Source: Telopea speciosissima
Taxonomy: Eukaryota; Streptophyta; Magnoliopsida; Proteales; Proteaceae
DNA: 64,000 nucleotides
Assembly (NCBI RefSeq): GCF_018873765.1
Contig: NC_057923.1
Location: 61,312,593-61,376,592 of the forward strand
Direction: 5' to 3'
Position numbers and translations under genes: made by a program. The notes below the pieces were generated by a model. That model worked only from the letters and a program-made list of their open reading frames with translations, was not told where the DNA came from and ran no database searches. Of the stretch, positions 10,125 through 21,018 are shown one piece after another (position 1 is the first letter of the stretch; each line of letters begins with the position of its first letter).

Positions 10125-10607
10125 GTACGTTCGCGATCTATTTTTCCTTCCTCGAATTTATACTTTTATATAGAATTTCTAACATTCGTGAAAGCATCGC
10201 TCCTATCTAATCTCAGTCTCTGAAGTTGAAATCACAATATTGATCAATTAAAGCATTCCATCCAAAATCCAAGCAATGTACTTTGAAATCTGAAATTAAG
10301 GAAGGATTGCGTAGATAACTCGTTTAATTAAATTTCTGCAGAGCTTCAATACCAAACAGATTCAGTATAGCTAATCTTATATCCATATAAGTTCAGTATA
10401 GCTAATCTTATATCGCATTCTCGCACACTCTCTCTGTTTTCATTTTTCTTCTTCACTTCCGATGAGATTTACACAATCCGCGATCGAAGTTCCGAAGCAG
10501 ATTTCTTGCAGAAGAATGTGGCTGATCATGATATGACCTTTCTCTCCCAATCTGAAAGTTCTTCTTGACACTCAAATCGATTTGGATTTCCAGGTACGTT
10601 CGGGATC
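9939..10607 (+). repeat. Tandem duplication of the leader-exon-like sequence, unit about 475 bp
   Basis: The block starting cgcattctcgcacactctct at 9939 starts again at 10414. Copy 2 runs to 10607, is cut by the gypsy element, and resumes at 21680 (ggatctatttttccttcctc). Copy 2 carries scattered substitutions and a shorter stretch in the intron part, so the duplication is not brand new. Confidence 0.85.
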
Positions 10608-11275
10608 TGTTGCGTCAAGAAATCATCGAGCGGTCCTGCAAGTGCCGTCAGGACCAAGGGGTCACCAGAGAGAACCGGTGTGGTTCCGGCCTAGGGCTCT
10701 CCGATGCCAAAGTTAGATCTCTTGAGCAAACAGATGAATGTAGAATTCAATATGAGTTCTTTTCTTTTTCCTCCCTTCCTGAGGGTAGTGTACCTTTCCT
10801 TTTATAGTGGAGTATGACGATATGGAGAGTCCCAATTTGATGGCGAGTGTGCCATTGAGTGGATAGAGGCCCTGGGTAGCAGGGTTCTATCCCGGTTGGC
10901 CATCTCCCCGCGGGAGGGAATGTCCTGGTGGTATCAAGATCCTTGGCGGATAGATACTCGCGTGTGGTGATAACGTCATTGGTGCTTGAATCCGTTTGGA
11001 TGACGTGACTTCTAAACGGTGGCCCAGAGTCCTAGTGGTGGCATAAGTCTACCGTGACATGATTGGGTCATAGATGAGCGGCCGCGGTGTCCATGTACAT
11101 CACGTCTGCGTCCATGATGCTGTGCCTAGGTGTGAGACCACGCCTGCGTGAGAGGCTACACCTGGGTGAGGCCACGCCCGGGTGGGACCCCCAGTTGGCT
11201 CTCCTTGGTTATGGAGCGGGTCGCTTTGTGACATGTGGCAGCCGCTGATTGGTTCGGTGAATCTTGGATGTATCA
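10608..11275 (-). repeat. Gypsy 3' LTR (668 bp)
   Basis: This is a direct repeat of 21019-21679 with several substitutions and small indels. For example, cacctgcaaaa is present only in the other copy, and extra gaggccacgcccggg-type text only here. It keeps TG...CA ends on the minus strand. Divergence between the LTRs is clearly higher than for the copia at 546-6510, so this insertion is older. Confidence 0.9.
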
Positions 11276-12128
11276 TTTGCCCCCCACTCTCTTGAGATAG
11301 GATGTCTAAGAGAGTAGATGCCTTTATATAGTGAGGGGTCTGCTGCGAATGAACTTCCTTTGTGGGGCTTGCCTGTAAATCTGTTAGTGAGGTAGGAGAG
11401 GTTGGAGGTTCAAACCTCTCCTCCTACACTTTTTCTTTTTCTTTTTTGCTTTGTTTTTTGTAGATATATGTCCCTCTTCTTCACTTTTTCTTTTTTCACT
11501 TCTCATTTTCCTCATCATTTCTCTTTGTTATTTTTTGCTTTTTTTTTTTTGAATTTCTCTTTCGCATTGCACTTTTGTCTTTTGTTCTCGTTTTGGTGCC
11601 CACCATGTGCTTATCCTTGGGTCACCCCGACTAGTGTCAACTTTTTGGTTTTTCTTCCTTTGGTTTTGGGTCCCTGTGCATGCCTTGTGCTCACTTAGTG
11701 CCTTGCTTACTTGGAGAACTTGAGTGGTGCTTGGCTTGAGTGCCATGCATTTGGTGGTCTCTGTCACTTGATCGTGCCCTTGGTGTGGTCGCGTCGTCGT
11801 GTGTTTGCTCCCCCCGTGCGATCGCCCTCCCCCTAAGGTAAGTTCAACCCTCTTTTTTTATTTTTTTTATGCAGGGCTGCACCTAGGTGAGGCCGCCCCC
11901 GCGGGTGTGGCCTAGCCTGGGGTGGTCGCGCCTGTGGGTGTGGCCACACCTATGGGTGTGAGGCCGCGCCCGTGGGTGCGATGGACCCTCATGCTTCTCC
12001 ACTCTCCTTCTTCTTGTCTGTGATGGATCTGCTGTTTATATTTTGCAGGTGGTCTTCATTTCATTTTTCTTGCTAGCTTCTTCTCTTTGAGGGAGATCGC
12101 TTTCTCGAGTTAGTAGTCTATTATTCTC
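11276..12128. other. Gypsy 3' region between the antisense ORF and the LTR
   Basis: It begins with the polypurine tract at 11276-11292 (minus strand). It then holds a T-rich stretch (11425-11560) and a GC-rich stretch with reiterated gtgaggccgcgcccgtgggtg-like phrases (11885-11975) that echo the LTR. This would be the promoter side of the antisense ORF. No conserved coding sequence is seen. Confidence 0.5.
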
Positions 12129-14500
12129 TTGTCGTTCATGTCGTCTCCTAATGACCCTGGCCCTGCTTCGATCGGGGTTAGATTTTTAGAGGAGCGTTCC
12201 CCAGGATCGCCTTCTTCTGTGTGTACTCCATCCTCTGTACCTTCCCCTAGTGCTAGTGATGGGGGTGTGGGACCTTCTAGTGTCTCTGGTCCTCGTAGGG
12301 ATCGTAGGCCTTCTGGGGCGGCGTCCTCAGTCGTTGGTCTTGCTGATATGTTGGGTCATGTTGCTAGTATCTTGTCCCCTTCCGACTTGGTCTCCCTTCG
12401 TGAAGAGTTCCACATTCCCGCTGAGGTCATGTTACGTATAGGGTTGTAAACGGATCAGATTCAGCTTGGATAGTGCTATATTTGCATTTGCATTCGCATC
12501 CGATTAGCTATCGGACGGATTCGGATAGTGCTAAACAAATACGGACACGGATACAGATCGGATATCTTATCTGTTTACATGTAAATATTGCTTTTCGGAT
12601 AGCTATAGCCTATCCGTATCCGCATCCGTTTAGCTTTCGGACGGATTCGGATAATGCTAAACAGATACGGACACGGATACGAAAATGAATTTTGACTATT
12701 CATTTACACCCCTAGTTACGTATTCCCGGACTTGGTGAGTATGCCTTCTCTCACCGTGCAGACAAGATCTGTCTCTACCGTACCTTTTTCCTCTGGGGCC
12801 TTCGCTTTCCTATCCCTCGCTTTGTCGAGTTGGTGCTAGAGCGTTGGCACCTCACCCCTGGGCAAGTGTTGCCCAATTCTTGGAGGGTGATCCTGGGTTT
12901 CTATGTATTTTTTGCCCGCATAGGGCGTGCCACCACTGTTCCCCTATTCTCCCACTTTTATCTGCTGAAGAAGGGGAATCATGGATGTCATCACTTTGCT
13001 AGCCGCGTGCTCAAGGGGCCCTATGCCTCTTTGGAGCTTCTCACAGGGATCACTCGCAACGTGAAGTATTGGAGGGATCGCTTCTTTTTTGCCATGGTCT
13101 CCCGATGCCCACTACGAACTATTAGGGAAGTCATTGACCTCAAGAGGGTCAACCGGGGGCTTGAGCTGAGTGATTTTGAGGGTGACTCCCTCAAGCAGTG
13201 CCTGGGTCGCGATCCATTCCACGTCCAAGAGTTGGACTCGGAGGCCTTCCTGTCCCTTTGGAAGCTGAGTCCTGGTAAGAGCACTATCTTTTGTACTTGA
13301 TTTGCATGCTTATATTTTAATATGTATGTCATCTGACTAGTTGGGCGGTCTTAGGTTGATGTTGTCACGCAGTGGATACGCGTCCAGATTTCAGTTTGCT
13401 CCATGGTAATCTGCGGAAGAAGGCCGCTTCTTTGGGTGGTTCATTTGCTGGAGTAACAGATGTTGGTGGCTCTTTCGCGCCTGTGGCTGTTGGGGCGAAG
13501 CGAAAGGGTGGTCCAGGACAGGCACATGTGACGAGCTCTGGTGTGCGTGTCCTCCTTCCCTGTACTTCTCCTGATGATGATGGTGTTTCGGGCTCTGTGC
13601 CTCCGCCTCCTATTGTCGCCCCCTCCGGGTCTTCTGCATTGGCCCTCTCCAAGGGGAAAGGGGTGAGTTCTTCCGGTGGTACTACCACTAATCTTCCCGC
13701 TATGGATGAGTCCCTGGTAATCACCTTGGGCGTGCCGGAGGGTTCGACCTTGGCTGGGTCCAACGTGTCACCGGAATGGGTGGACAAGGGGAGGCTTCCT
13801 ACCTCGAGAGTAGCCTTGCAGAGGCTTAGTGACACGTGTCTGGCCCAGACTCTACCATGATATGGCTTCGGTGAGTTATTCCTTTTGGTTTTGTCACGTT
13901 CATTGCTCCTCTTATACTTAGAGTATTTATCGCTTGTCATGCTGATTGTAGGTCCATCATCGTCTTGCTGAGGCGGTGCTTGGATTGGAGGGTCACGCTT
14001 CTCGCGAGGTACAGATACAACGTACCTTGCGTGATGTGGAGAGGGAGCTCCAGGGATATATTGATGCCCGTGAGAGGGCTGAGGCCCGTGTGCAGAGGGC
14101 GTCGGAGGAGCTTGCGGTGGCATCCGAGAAACTCCTGGAGGCGTCTGAGGAGCTTCAAGTGACCTCTGCCGGTGCAGCCGAGAGTTCGGCCAGGGTTCTT
14201 GCCTTGGAGGAGGAGCTTTATGCATTGAGGGGGAGTCATGAGGCAGAGCTGGCATCTGCAGGCGAGCGAGTTGTGGCTGAGTTCTAGGCATCCCCGACGT
14301 TCTCGACGTTGTATCAGGCACAGCTTCAGCCGACGTATGAGGGAGGGATCCTGGACTTAGCCACTTGTGTCCTAGAGGTGACCCCCGATTATGACTTCTC
14401 CGTCCTGGGGTTCTCTGAGTTTAATGCGGTGCTTCCTGATGTTACAGTGGTGGCGAGCGTTCCAGTGCCAGAGGTGGAGACTGCCTGCCTGAGGGGGTGA
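12129..14500 (+). pseudogene. Antisense additional ORF of the Tat element ('putative gypsy type transposon' protein)
   Basis: The likely start is 12129 (MSSPNDPGPASIGVRF). Exon 1 runs to 12438, is interrupted by a MITE, and continues 12723-13274 with the conserved block RFPIPRFVELVLERWHLTPG followed by PNSWRVILGF. This resembles the plant family named 'putative gypsy type transposon'. A GTAAG...CAG intron (13275-13372) joins in frame to a low-complexity Ser/Gly/Pro exon (13373 to about 13862). A second intron (13863-13951) leads to an Ala/Glu-rich coiled-coil exon (13952-14500) made of ELAVASEKLLEASEE-like heptads. A frameshift near the end of the middle exon and a TAG at 14285-14287 break it. 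The function of these proteins is unknown. It lies opposite to gag-pol in the place where Tat elements carry such ORFs. Confidence 0.65.
12439..12714. mobile_element. hAT-type MITE inserted in the antisense ORF
   Basis: The 276-bp element starts TAGGGTTGTAAACGGA and ends in the inverse of TAGGGGTGTAAATGAA. A perfect 8-bp target duplication, gttacgta, lies at 12431-12438 and 12715-12722. An 8-bp duplication and these tips are typical of the hAT superfamily. The interior contains two inverted blocks rich in cggacggattcggat. Confidence 0.93.
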
Positions 14501-14744
14501 TGCTGTGTCAAGACGTCTATAAGTTCGATACGACCATAGGGTTAAGGGACCACGGAGGGGTGGGTCACCTCTGACCCAGCAAGAGACATCAGGTCCATGA
14601 ACCTTTTCTTTTTGAACTTGAGTTGTAACTATTATGACTTCTCTATGTGATCGTTGTTGCTTTTCTTTGATTGCACTGTCTTTTAGTGGTTGATTGCGTA
14701 TTGGTGCCCTATGAACCTTGACAGTCATGGGACTTTGGTAGTGG

Positions 14745-14909
14745 TGTTGCGCCTTAGTGGTCATCGGACCTTAGTGGTATTGCGCCTTAGTAGTTGTCGG
14801 ACCTTGGTGGCCTTGCGCCTAGGTGGTCATCGGACCTTGGTGGCATTGCGCCTTGGTGGTCATCGGACCTTGGTGGCATTGTGCCGTGGTGGTCATCGAA
14901 CCTTGGTGT
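14745..14909. repeat. Minisatellite, about 30-bp unit, five copies
   Basis: The phrase tcatcggaccttggtggcat, followed by tgcgccttggtgg, is repeated about five times with small changes. It lies in the gypsy 3' region between the antisense ORF and integrase. Apparent reading frames here are translations of the repeat. Confidence 0.88.
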
Positions 14910-15300
14910 TGTAGAGGTGACCCGATCGAGTAGGAGAAGTAGACAAGTATATCCGAAATCAACTATTTACTTCAAATGAAATTTTTTTGAATTATCCTTG
15001 AAAATTACAAACCTATTGTATATCATGGCTGACAACCGACTTTGTTACTGCTACTGCTACTATCACTTTTACTGACGGTGTTGCTTCAATGCTTCCATTG
15101 CTACTACTACCCTTACTGATAGTATTTCTTCAGGTGCTCTGAGTTCTAGGTGCGGTCTACCTTCTTGCCCCCCGGAGTCTTCAAGCGGTAGGTCCCTGGA
15201 CGTATTTGCTTGGAGACTATGTAAGGCCCTTCCCAGTTACTGACAGCTTGCCTGCCTTCTGTGGCTATGATGCACTTGCCCTCCTTAGGACTAGATCTCC

Positions 15301-16658
15301 TTAGTGGAATAGCCTTTTCTCAACCCTGGCGTTATAATACCTGGCAGTACGTTGTTGGTAGGCGACGTTCCTTAGGAGTGCTCTCTCACAGACCTCATCT
15401 ATAAAGTCTAGGATCGCCCGTAGTCCGTCGATATAGGTACGTTCGTTGAAGTGCAGAACCCTATGAGACATGGCGCAGACTTCTACTGGCGCCAATGCTT
15501 CAGTGCCATATGCTAGGCGGAATGGGCTTTCTCCTGTGGGTGTCGTTACTGTAGTTCGGTACACCCACAGAATGCTTGGTAGCTCTGCGACCCATTTTCC
15601 TTTGGCTCCCTCTAGCCTTTTCATGACTCTTTCCAGCAGTGTTCTGTTGGTGACCTCCACCAACCATTGGCCTGTGGGTATGCTACCGATACAAGCCAAT
15701 AGTTGATGTTGTAGCTTTGACAGAATGCTTGAAATTTGGGGTTGTTGAATTGTTTGCCATTGTCTGAGACTAGGATCTGTGGTACCCCAAACCTGTAGAT
15801 GACATCATCGCGAACGAACTTCTCCATCTCTGGCTCTGTTATCTTGGTAAAGGGTTTAGCTTCGACCCACTTGGTGAAGTAATCAATCCTGGTGACCAGG
15901 TACTTTCTGTTTCTCGGTGCTGCGGTGAAGTTTCCTAAGATGTCCATCCCCCACATGGCAAAGGGTATGGGGTTGAGGATTGATGTCAGCTTGGTGGTAG
16001 GTAGATGGGGTACTGGGACGAACAACTGACATTGCTCGCACTTCTTGGCATATTGTATGGCCTCCTCTTGCATATGTGGCCAGTACAGTCCCTGGCGGAG
16101 GATTTTGTAGGCTAGGGCTCGTCCGCCCATGTGGCTTCCACATATCCCCTCATGGACTTCTGCTAGGGCGTACTCTGCCCCCTTGGGTCCTAGGCATCGA
16201 AGTAGTGGTGTTGTTGCCCCTCGCTTGTACAGTACTCCGTCTAGGACGGTGTACTTTGCAGCTCTCATACTGATCTTCCTTGCCTCGGCCTTGTCTTCTG
16301 GTAAGACGTCATTCAGGAGGTAGTTGAGTATAGGGTCCATCCAGCTGGGTCTCTCATCAATTTCGTTAACCTGCTTTTCCTTATATGTTGGTTCATGTAG
16401 GATCTCAACATAGACTGCACTAGCCAAATTTTGGAGTTCATCATTGGCTAGCCTGGATAGGGCGTCGGTGGCGGCGTTCTCATCCCTGGGAACTCGAACC
16501 ATCTCGAACTTCATAAAACTCTCGATCAATGCTTGAGCACGTGCTAAATATGATGCCATCCTATCATCTTTTGCCTCGTACTCTCCATTCACCTGGTTCA
16601 CCACAAGCTGGGAGTCACTCCGGGTAGAGAGGTGTATGACTTGGATGGCCTTGGCCAC
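15301..16658 (-). pseudogene. Gypsy pol: end of RNase H and integrase
   Basis: Two overlapping frames (16658-15621 and 15699-15301) cover integrase. The first opens with the RNase H tail (SDSQLVVNQVNGEYEAKDDR). It then has the integrase zinc finger (H...H in VHEGICGSHMGGRALAYK, CEQCQLF), WGMDILGNF with the first catalytic Asp, and VSDNGKQFNN with the second. The second frame has the downstream part LPSILWVYRTTVTTPTGESP and FRLAYGTEALAPVE. The shift lies between the second Asp and the catalytic Glu, so the core is not continuous. Confidence 0.88.
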
Positions 16659-16730
16659 CCGGAGTTCAGTTAGTAGTGCTTCGTATTCTACTTCATTGTT
16701 GGATGCCTAGAAGGTGAATCAGAGAGCATA

Positions 16731-17204
16731 TTAGATCCAGAATCCTTCGGGGCTGGTTAATATGAAGCCAGCGCTGCTTCTTGCTACGTTACTCGACCCG
16801 TCCATGAATATGTCCCACGATCCACGATCCTTCCCCTTGGGTTCCCCTATCTCTGGCTCGATCTCAGATAGGGTACACTCTGTAATGAAATCTGCCAGGG
16901 CTTGACCTTTGATGGCTGTCCTTAGTTGGAACCTGATGTTATGCTCACTTAACTCCACTGCCCATGCTATCAATCGTGCGGAGACGTCTGGCTTGTGGAG
17001 TACCTTCTTCAGAAGTAGGTCGGTGAGGACTGTGATGGTATGGGCTTGGAAGTATGGTCGTAGCTTCCTAGCTGCGATTACTAATGCATAGGCTACCTTC
17101 TCGATCCTGGTGTAGCTAGTCTCTGCATCGATCAGAACATGGCTGACATAGTAGATGGGCCTCTGGACTTTGTCCTCTTCCTTCAGTAGTACTACGCTGA
17201 CCAC
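16731..17204 (-). pseudogene. Gypsy pol: RNase H
   Basis: The frame shows the connection domain RPIYYVSHVLIDAETSYTRI and EKVAYALVIAARKLRPYFQA. The RNase H start IFMDGSSNVARSSAGFIL follows, with its first catalytic Asp. The expected run of reverse transcriptase into RNase H is interrupted by a stop near 17229. A second break at about 16690-16730 separates it from the RNase H tail. Confidence 0.85.
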
Positions 17205-17228
17205 GATAGGGGTGGCAGCCAGGTAGAG

Positions 17229-18650
17229 CTACAATTCTTCGTTAGGTTCTGGTTGCCCAAGCAGTGGTGGGCTCTCTAGGTACTCCTTCAATTCTTCGAA
17301 CGTCTTCTGGTACTCTTCTATCCATGTGAAGTCTTTAGGGCTTCGGAGGTTCTTCAATGTTTTGAAGAATGGTAGGCACTTGTCACCTGCCCGTGACACG
17401 AACCTTGAAAGGGCGACGACCCTTCCATTCAACCTCTGCACTTCCCTGACTGTTCGAGGAGGTGACATCTCTTGGATGGCCTTGATCTTGGATGGGTTGG
17501 CTTCTATTCCATATACTGAGACCATGAACCCCAAAAATTTTCCTAACATTACACCGAAGGCGCACTTTGCAAGGTTTAGCTTCATCTGGTTCCTCCTCAG
17601 TACTGTGAATGCTTCCTCTAGGTCGGTCATGTGTTGGTTGGCGTGGATGCTTTTCCCGAGTATGTCATCCACATATACCTCCATGTTACGCCCGATCTGT
17701 TCCTCGAACATCTTGTTGACCATCCTCTGGTAAGTGGCCCCTGCATTTTTCAACCCGAATGGCATGACATGGTAGCAGTAGTTCTCCTTGTCTGTCCGAA
17801 ATGCGGTGTAGGACTCATTACCCTCATGCATGAGGATTTGGTTGTACCCAACGTAGGCATCCATGAAAGTTAGCATCTTATGGCCGATGGTGGCGTCGAT
17901 CAGTAGGTCGATCCTGGGCAGTGAGTACTCATCTTTTGGGCATGCCTTGTTCAGGTCGGTGTAGTTGACACACATCCTCCACTTCCCATTGAGCTTTGGT
18001 ACCATGACCACATTTGGTACCATGACCACGTTTGTGAGCCAGGTTGGGAACTTCTCCTTTCTGATGAACCCTGACTGGCTCAACTTCTCGACCTCTTCCT
18101 CGATTGCTGCTTGTCGGTCGAGGGCGAAGTTACGCCGATTCTGTTGGATGGGCTTCTTGGTTAGGTCGACATGTAGTCGATGCTCTGCTATGGAATGTGG
18201 TATTCCAGGCATGTCAGAGGTCGACCATGCAAAGACATCCATGTTCGCTTGGAGGAGGTGTCCAAGTCCTTCTTTCTGTTCCTTGCTTAGTAGCGAGCCA
18301 ACCTGTACGACCTTGGAGGGGTCGTCCCTACTGAGGGGCCATGGGATGAGGTCTTCCACTGGTCTTCCTCTTCTCTCTGTCAGTTCATCTCTCTGGTCAC
18401 TGACCATGTTCTCTAGGCAGAGTGCCATTCCGCGGGTGTTACCATTATTCTTCTTCATGAAGGTGGCGTAGCACTCCCTTGTTTTCTTCTGATCTCCTCG
18501 GACTTCGTCTACCCCATTTTCGGTGGGGAACTTCATCTTCAGGTGGAGTGGCGATATGACTCCTCTAAGGGCTATCAGAGATGGTTGCCCTAGGAGGCCG
18601 TTGAAGGACACCACGGACTTGACAACCATGAAGTTCACCATGATAGTCAC
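17229..18650 (-). pseudogene. Gypsy pol: reverse transcriptase
   Basis: This 473-residue frame is the end of the protease linker and a full gypsy reverse transcriptase. Visible motifs are KWRMCVNYTDLNKACPKD, LTFMDAYVGYNQI, the block HVMPFGLKNAGATYQR, and the catalytic EVYVDDILGKS. An odd in-frame 18-bp tandem duplication (17998-18033) doubles the motif NVVMVP just before KLNGKW. The polymerase motifs themselves look intact, but the frame is cut off from both protease and RNase H. Confidence 0.9.
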
Positions 18651-18923
18651 TTATCGAGGGTGTACCCCGAAGGTGACGGGTAGTTCTATGGTACCTCTGA
18701 TGGAGGCGGTGGCACCTGAGACTCCATAGAGGTAAGTGGGCTCTGGTTTGAGCTGATCGTCCCCGAACTGTCGATAGGCGTCCACGGAGAGTACGTCTAC
18801 AGAAGCCCCTGTGTCTATCAGTACCCTGTGTACAGGTCGATTGGCTACCTCCACCTGTACTACCAGGGCATCCTCATGTGGGAAGCTTAGTCCTTCCAGG
18901 TCTTTATCCGAGAAGGAGATCAC
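18651..18923 (-). pseudogene. Gypsy pol: aspartic protease
   Basis: The frame contains VHRVLIDTGASVDVL, the retropepsin active site (DTGAS), and later the SIRGTIELPVTFG flap-side block. It is followed by a stop at 18651 and a shift into the reverse transcriptase frame. The protease would cleave the element's own polyprotein. Confidence 0.87.
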
Positions 18924-20912
18924 CGTCTCGGTCTTGGCTTCTCTGCCACTCCCACGAACCTGGCATGGGCTTTAGCCTTTCTGGTGGACTCTTGCCCCAG
19001 TCCTCCAAGTATGGTGAGGATAGGAGGTCCCTTGGTGCCACTAAGTTTTGTTGCATCTCTCTGCTTTTCTGGGCGGTCACTCTCTCGATCTGTTCTTCTT
19101 TCTTCCCTTCTCGGTTCTACTTTGTCTCCATCATGACCTCTGTCTCCTTGGCCTGAGCGGTTGTCACATCTCCCCTTCATATACTTGTTCAAGCTTTCTG
19201 TTCTTACAAGTTGTTTTATCTCTTTTCTTCAATTGATAGTACTCCTCTGTGTTATGCCCGTTCTCTTTGTGGAAGAGATAGTACTTGTTAGGGTTTCGAT
19301 TCTCTGGTTCTACTAGCATAGGTCATGGCCAACGGAGTAGGTCACGGTCTTGGATCTGCATGAGGATTTGGGACCTGTTGGTGTTCAATGGGGTGAACTC
19401 AGGGCTGCTTGCCCTCTCACTTCTCTCTGGGCGACGGTCAGTCCTCCTAGATGGGCGGTCGCCTTTCTCTTGTCGATGCTCTGTCCTCGACCTCTTACTT
19501 TCTTTGCGATCATCAGATGCTGACCTCTTATTGTCCTGCGGCTTGGTCTCGATTATCTTCATTTTAGCTTGTAGTACCTCGGCCATAGTTGCAAACTCGT
19601 TGCACCGCTCCAAGAGCTCTTTCATAACCCTAGTCTCATGACGTGCCAGGTCCTTGATCAGGTCCAGGTCCCTGATACCTCCTGCCAAGGCTGCATGTTG
19701 GGTCTGGTCGTCCAAGTCTCGAACCTCCAGGGATTCCTTGGTGAACTTGCTAACATACTCCCTGAGAGATTCCCTAGGGTTCTGTACCACCTTCAGTAGG
19801 TTGACGGTGGTCTTCTTCTGCTTGACACTGCTCTGGAAGAGGGTGACAAACTATTCGCATAGCTCCGCGAACGAGCCTATAGATCTCGGTCGTAGCCTGG
19901 AGAACCATGATGTGGCTGCTCCCTTGAGGGATGCAGGGAATGCCCGACAGGAGACCACGTCTGACCCACCATACAGTGTCATCATGCCATTAAAGTAGTT
20001 GATGTGGTCATTAGGGTCTGTGATACCACTATAGAGTTCAAAGGTAGGCAGTCGAAACCTGGAAGGGAGCGTGGCTGACATGATCTCTGTCGAGAATGGG
20101 TGTTGTCCAGGTATGGAATGTGTCTCGCCTTTGATCTGCTTCTTTAACCCTTTCAGCTTCTCATCCAGGTCACAGAGTCTTCGATCAAGCTCCTCATCCC
20201 GTGTCTGTCCCTCACGCCTGGCAGGACGTTCATTGCGACCTTGTTCACACTCTCTCCTGGAGGTCCCCTCCCGCCTTGAGTGTTGGCCGGATGGTGAATG
20301 GTCACTCCGCGATGAACCTTGTTGCAAAGGTGAGGGGCTTTCCTTTCTGTAGGTCCGGCTTCGTCATGGTATGTGACCTTCTTCAAGTCGACCGTCGAAC
20401 ATAGACCTCCGGACCGATCTCTCAGGGCTAGGCAACCTACCCCTGGGGGTTGGTGTCCTCCCACGTTCTGACCGTGGCGGGAGGTCTCTTGTTCTCCTGG
20501 GACGCTGGGAAGGCTCCCCCGGCTGCGGAGTGGGGGTTGCCCGTCGCGCAAGTCTCTCTGGTCCCAAGCCCCTGGGAGATGATCTCCTAGGGTTTGGCTC
20601 TTATCGAGGTACGGACTTTGCCCTTGCTGGCGACGACGTCCTTCGGCGGTGAGACGTCGCACGCTGTGTCAAGTAGTCTCGAAAGAGTTGCCGTTCATCA
20701 AGGATCTGTCGCTGCAAGTCGTTGATCTGACCTGCAGTTGCTGGTGCATTGGTGTCAGGTATCACCTCCACTACCACATCGTCTGCCTCGTCATTGTTGG
20801 GCTCGTCGACCACAAACTGGTCATTAAGGGGGATCTCTTCCTCCAAAGGGACATGGTCCTGGTCATTGGCTCTGTGGCGAGAGTACTCTGGGGGTGGTGA
20901 TCCATTCCTCAC
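18924..20912 (-). pseudogene. Gypsy gag
   Basis: Gag is spread over frames starting at 20912 (MRNGSPPPEYSRHRAND). The capsid block SRFRLPTFELYSGITDPNDH lies in 20327-19851, and VREY-type continuation and a basic Arg/Glu-rich tail (SDDRKESKRSRTEHRQEKG) lie in 19790-19323, then 19192-18920. A single TAG at about 19848-19850 interrupts the capsid, and shifts lie near 20600 and 19250. The Tat-type retrotransposon gag motif LKGAATSWFSRL is visible just before the stop. Confidence 0.82.
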
Positions 20913-21000
20913 TACGTTGTTGGTGGAGGTAGTCTTCCTTCCTTCGTGCCATTGAATGAATATGGAAGCGAGCTAGTAGATGTAATGGCTAACATCGTTC

Positions 21001-21017
21001 CCACAGACGGTGCCAAT
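21001..21017 (-). other. Gypsy primer-binding site
   Basis: On the minus strand, TTGGCACCGTCTGTGGG starts two bases after the 5' LTR. It resembles the TGGCGCCGTCTGTGGG-type site common in Tat elements. Confidence 0.7.
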
Positions 21018-21018
21018 C

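Noticed and set aside
13365..14321. 318-residue minus-strand frame opposite the antisense ORF
   Set aside because: Its Pro-rich content is the mirror of the Gly/Ser- and Ala/Glu-rich plus-strand exons, which have splice signals and a family match.
20153..20662. Minus- and plus-strand open frames across gypsy gag (20071-20662)
   Set aside because: Apart from the gag frame itself, these are shadow frames in GC-rich Arg/Ser coding DNA.
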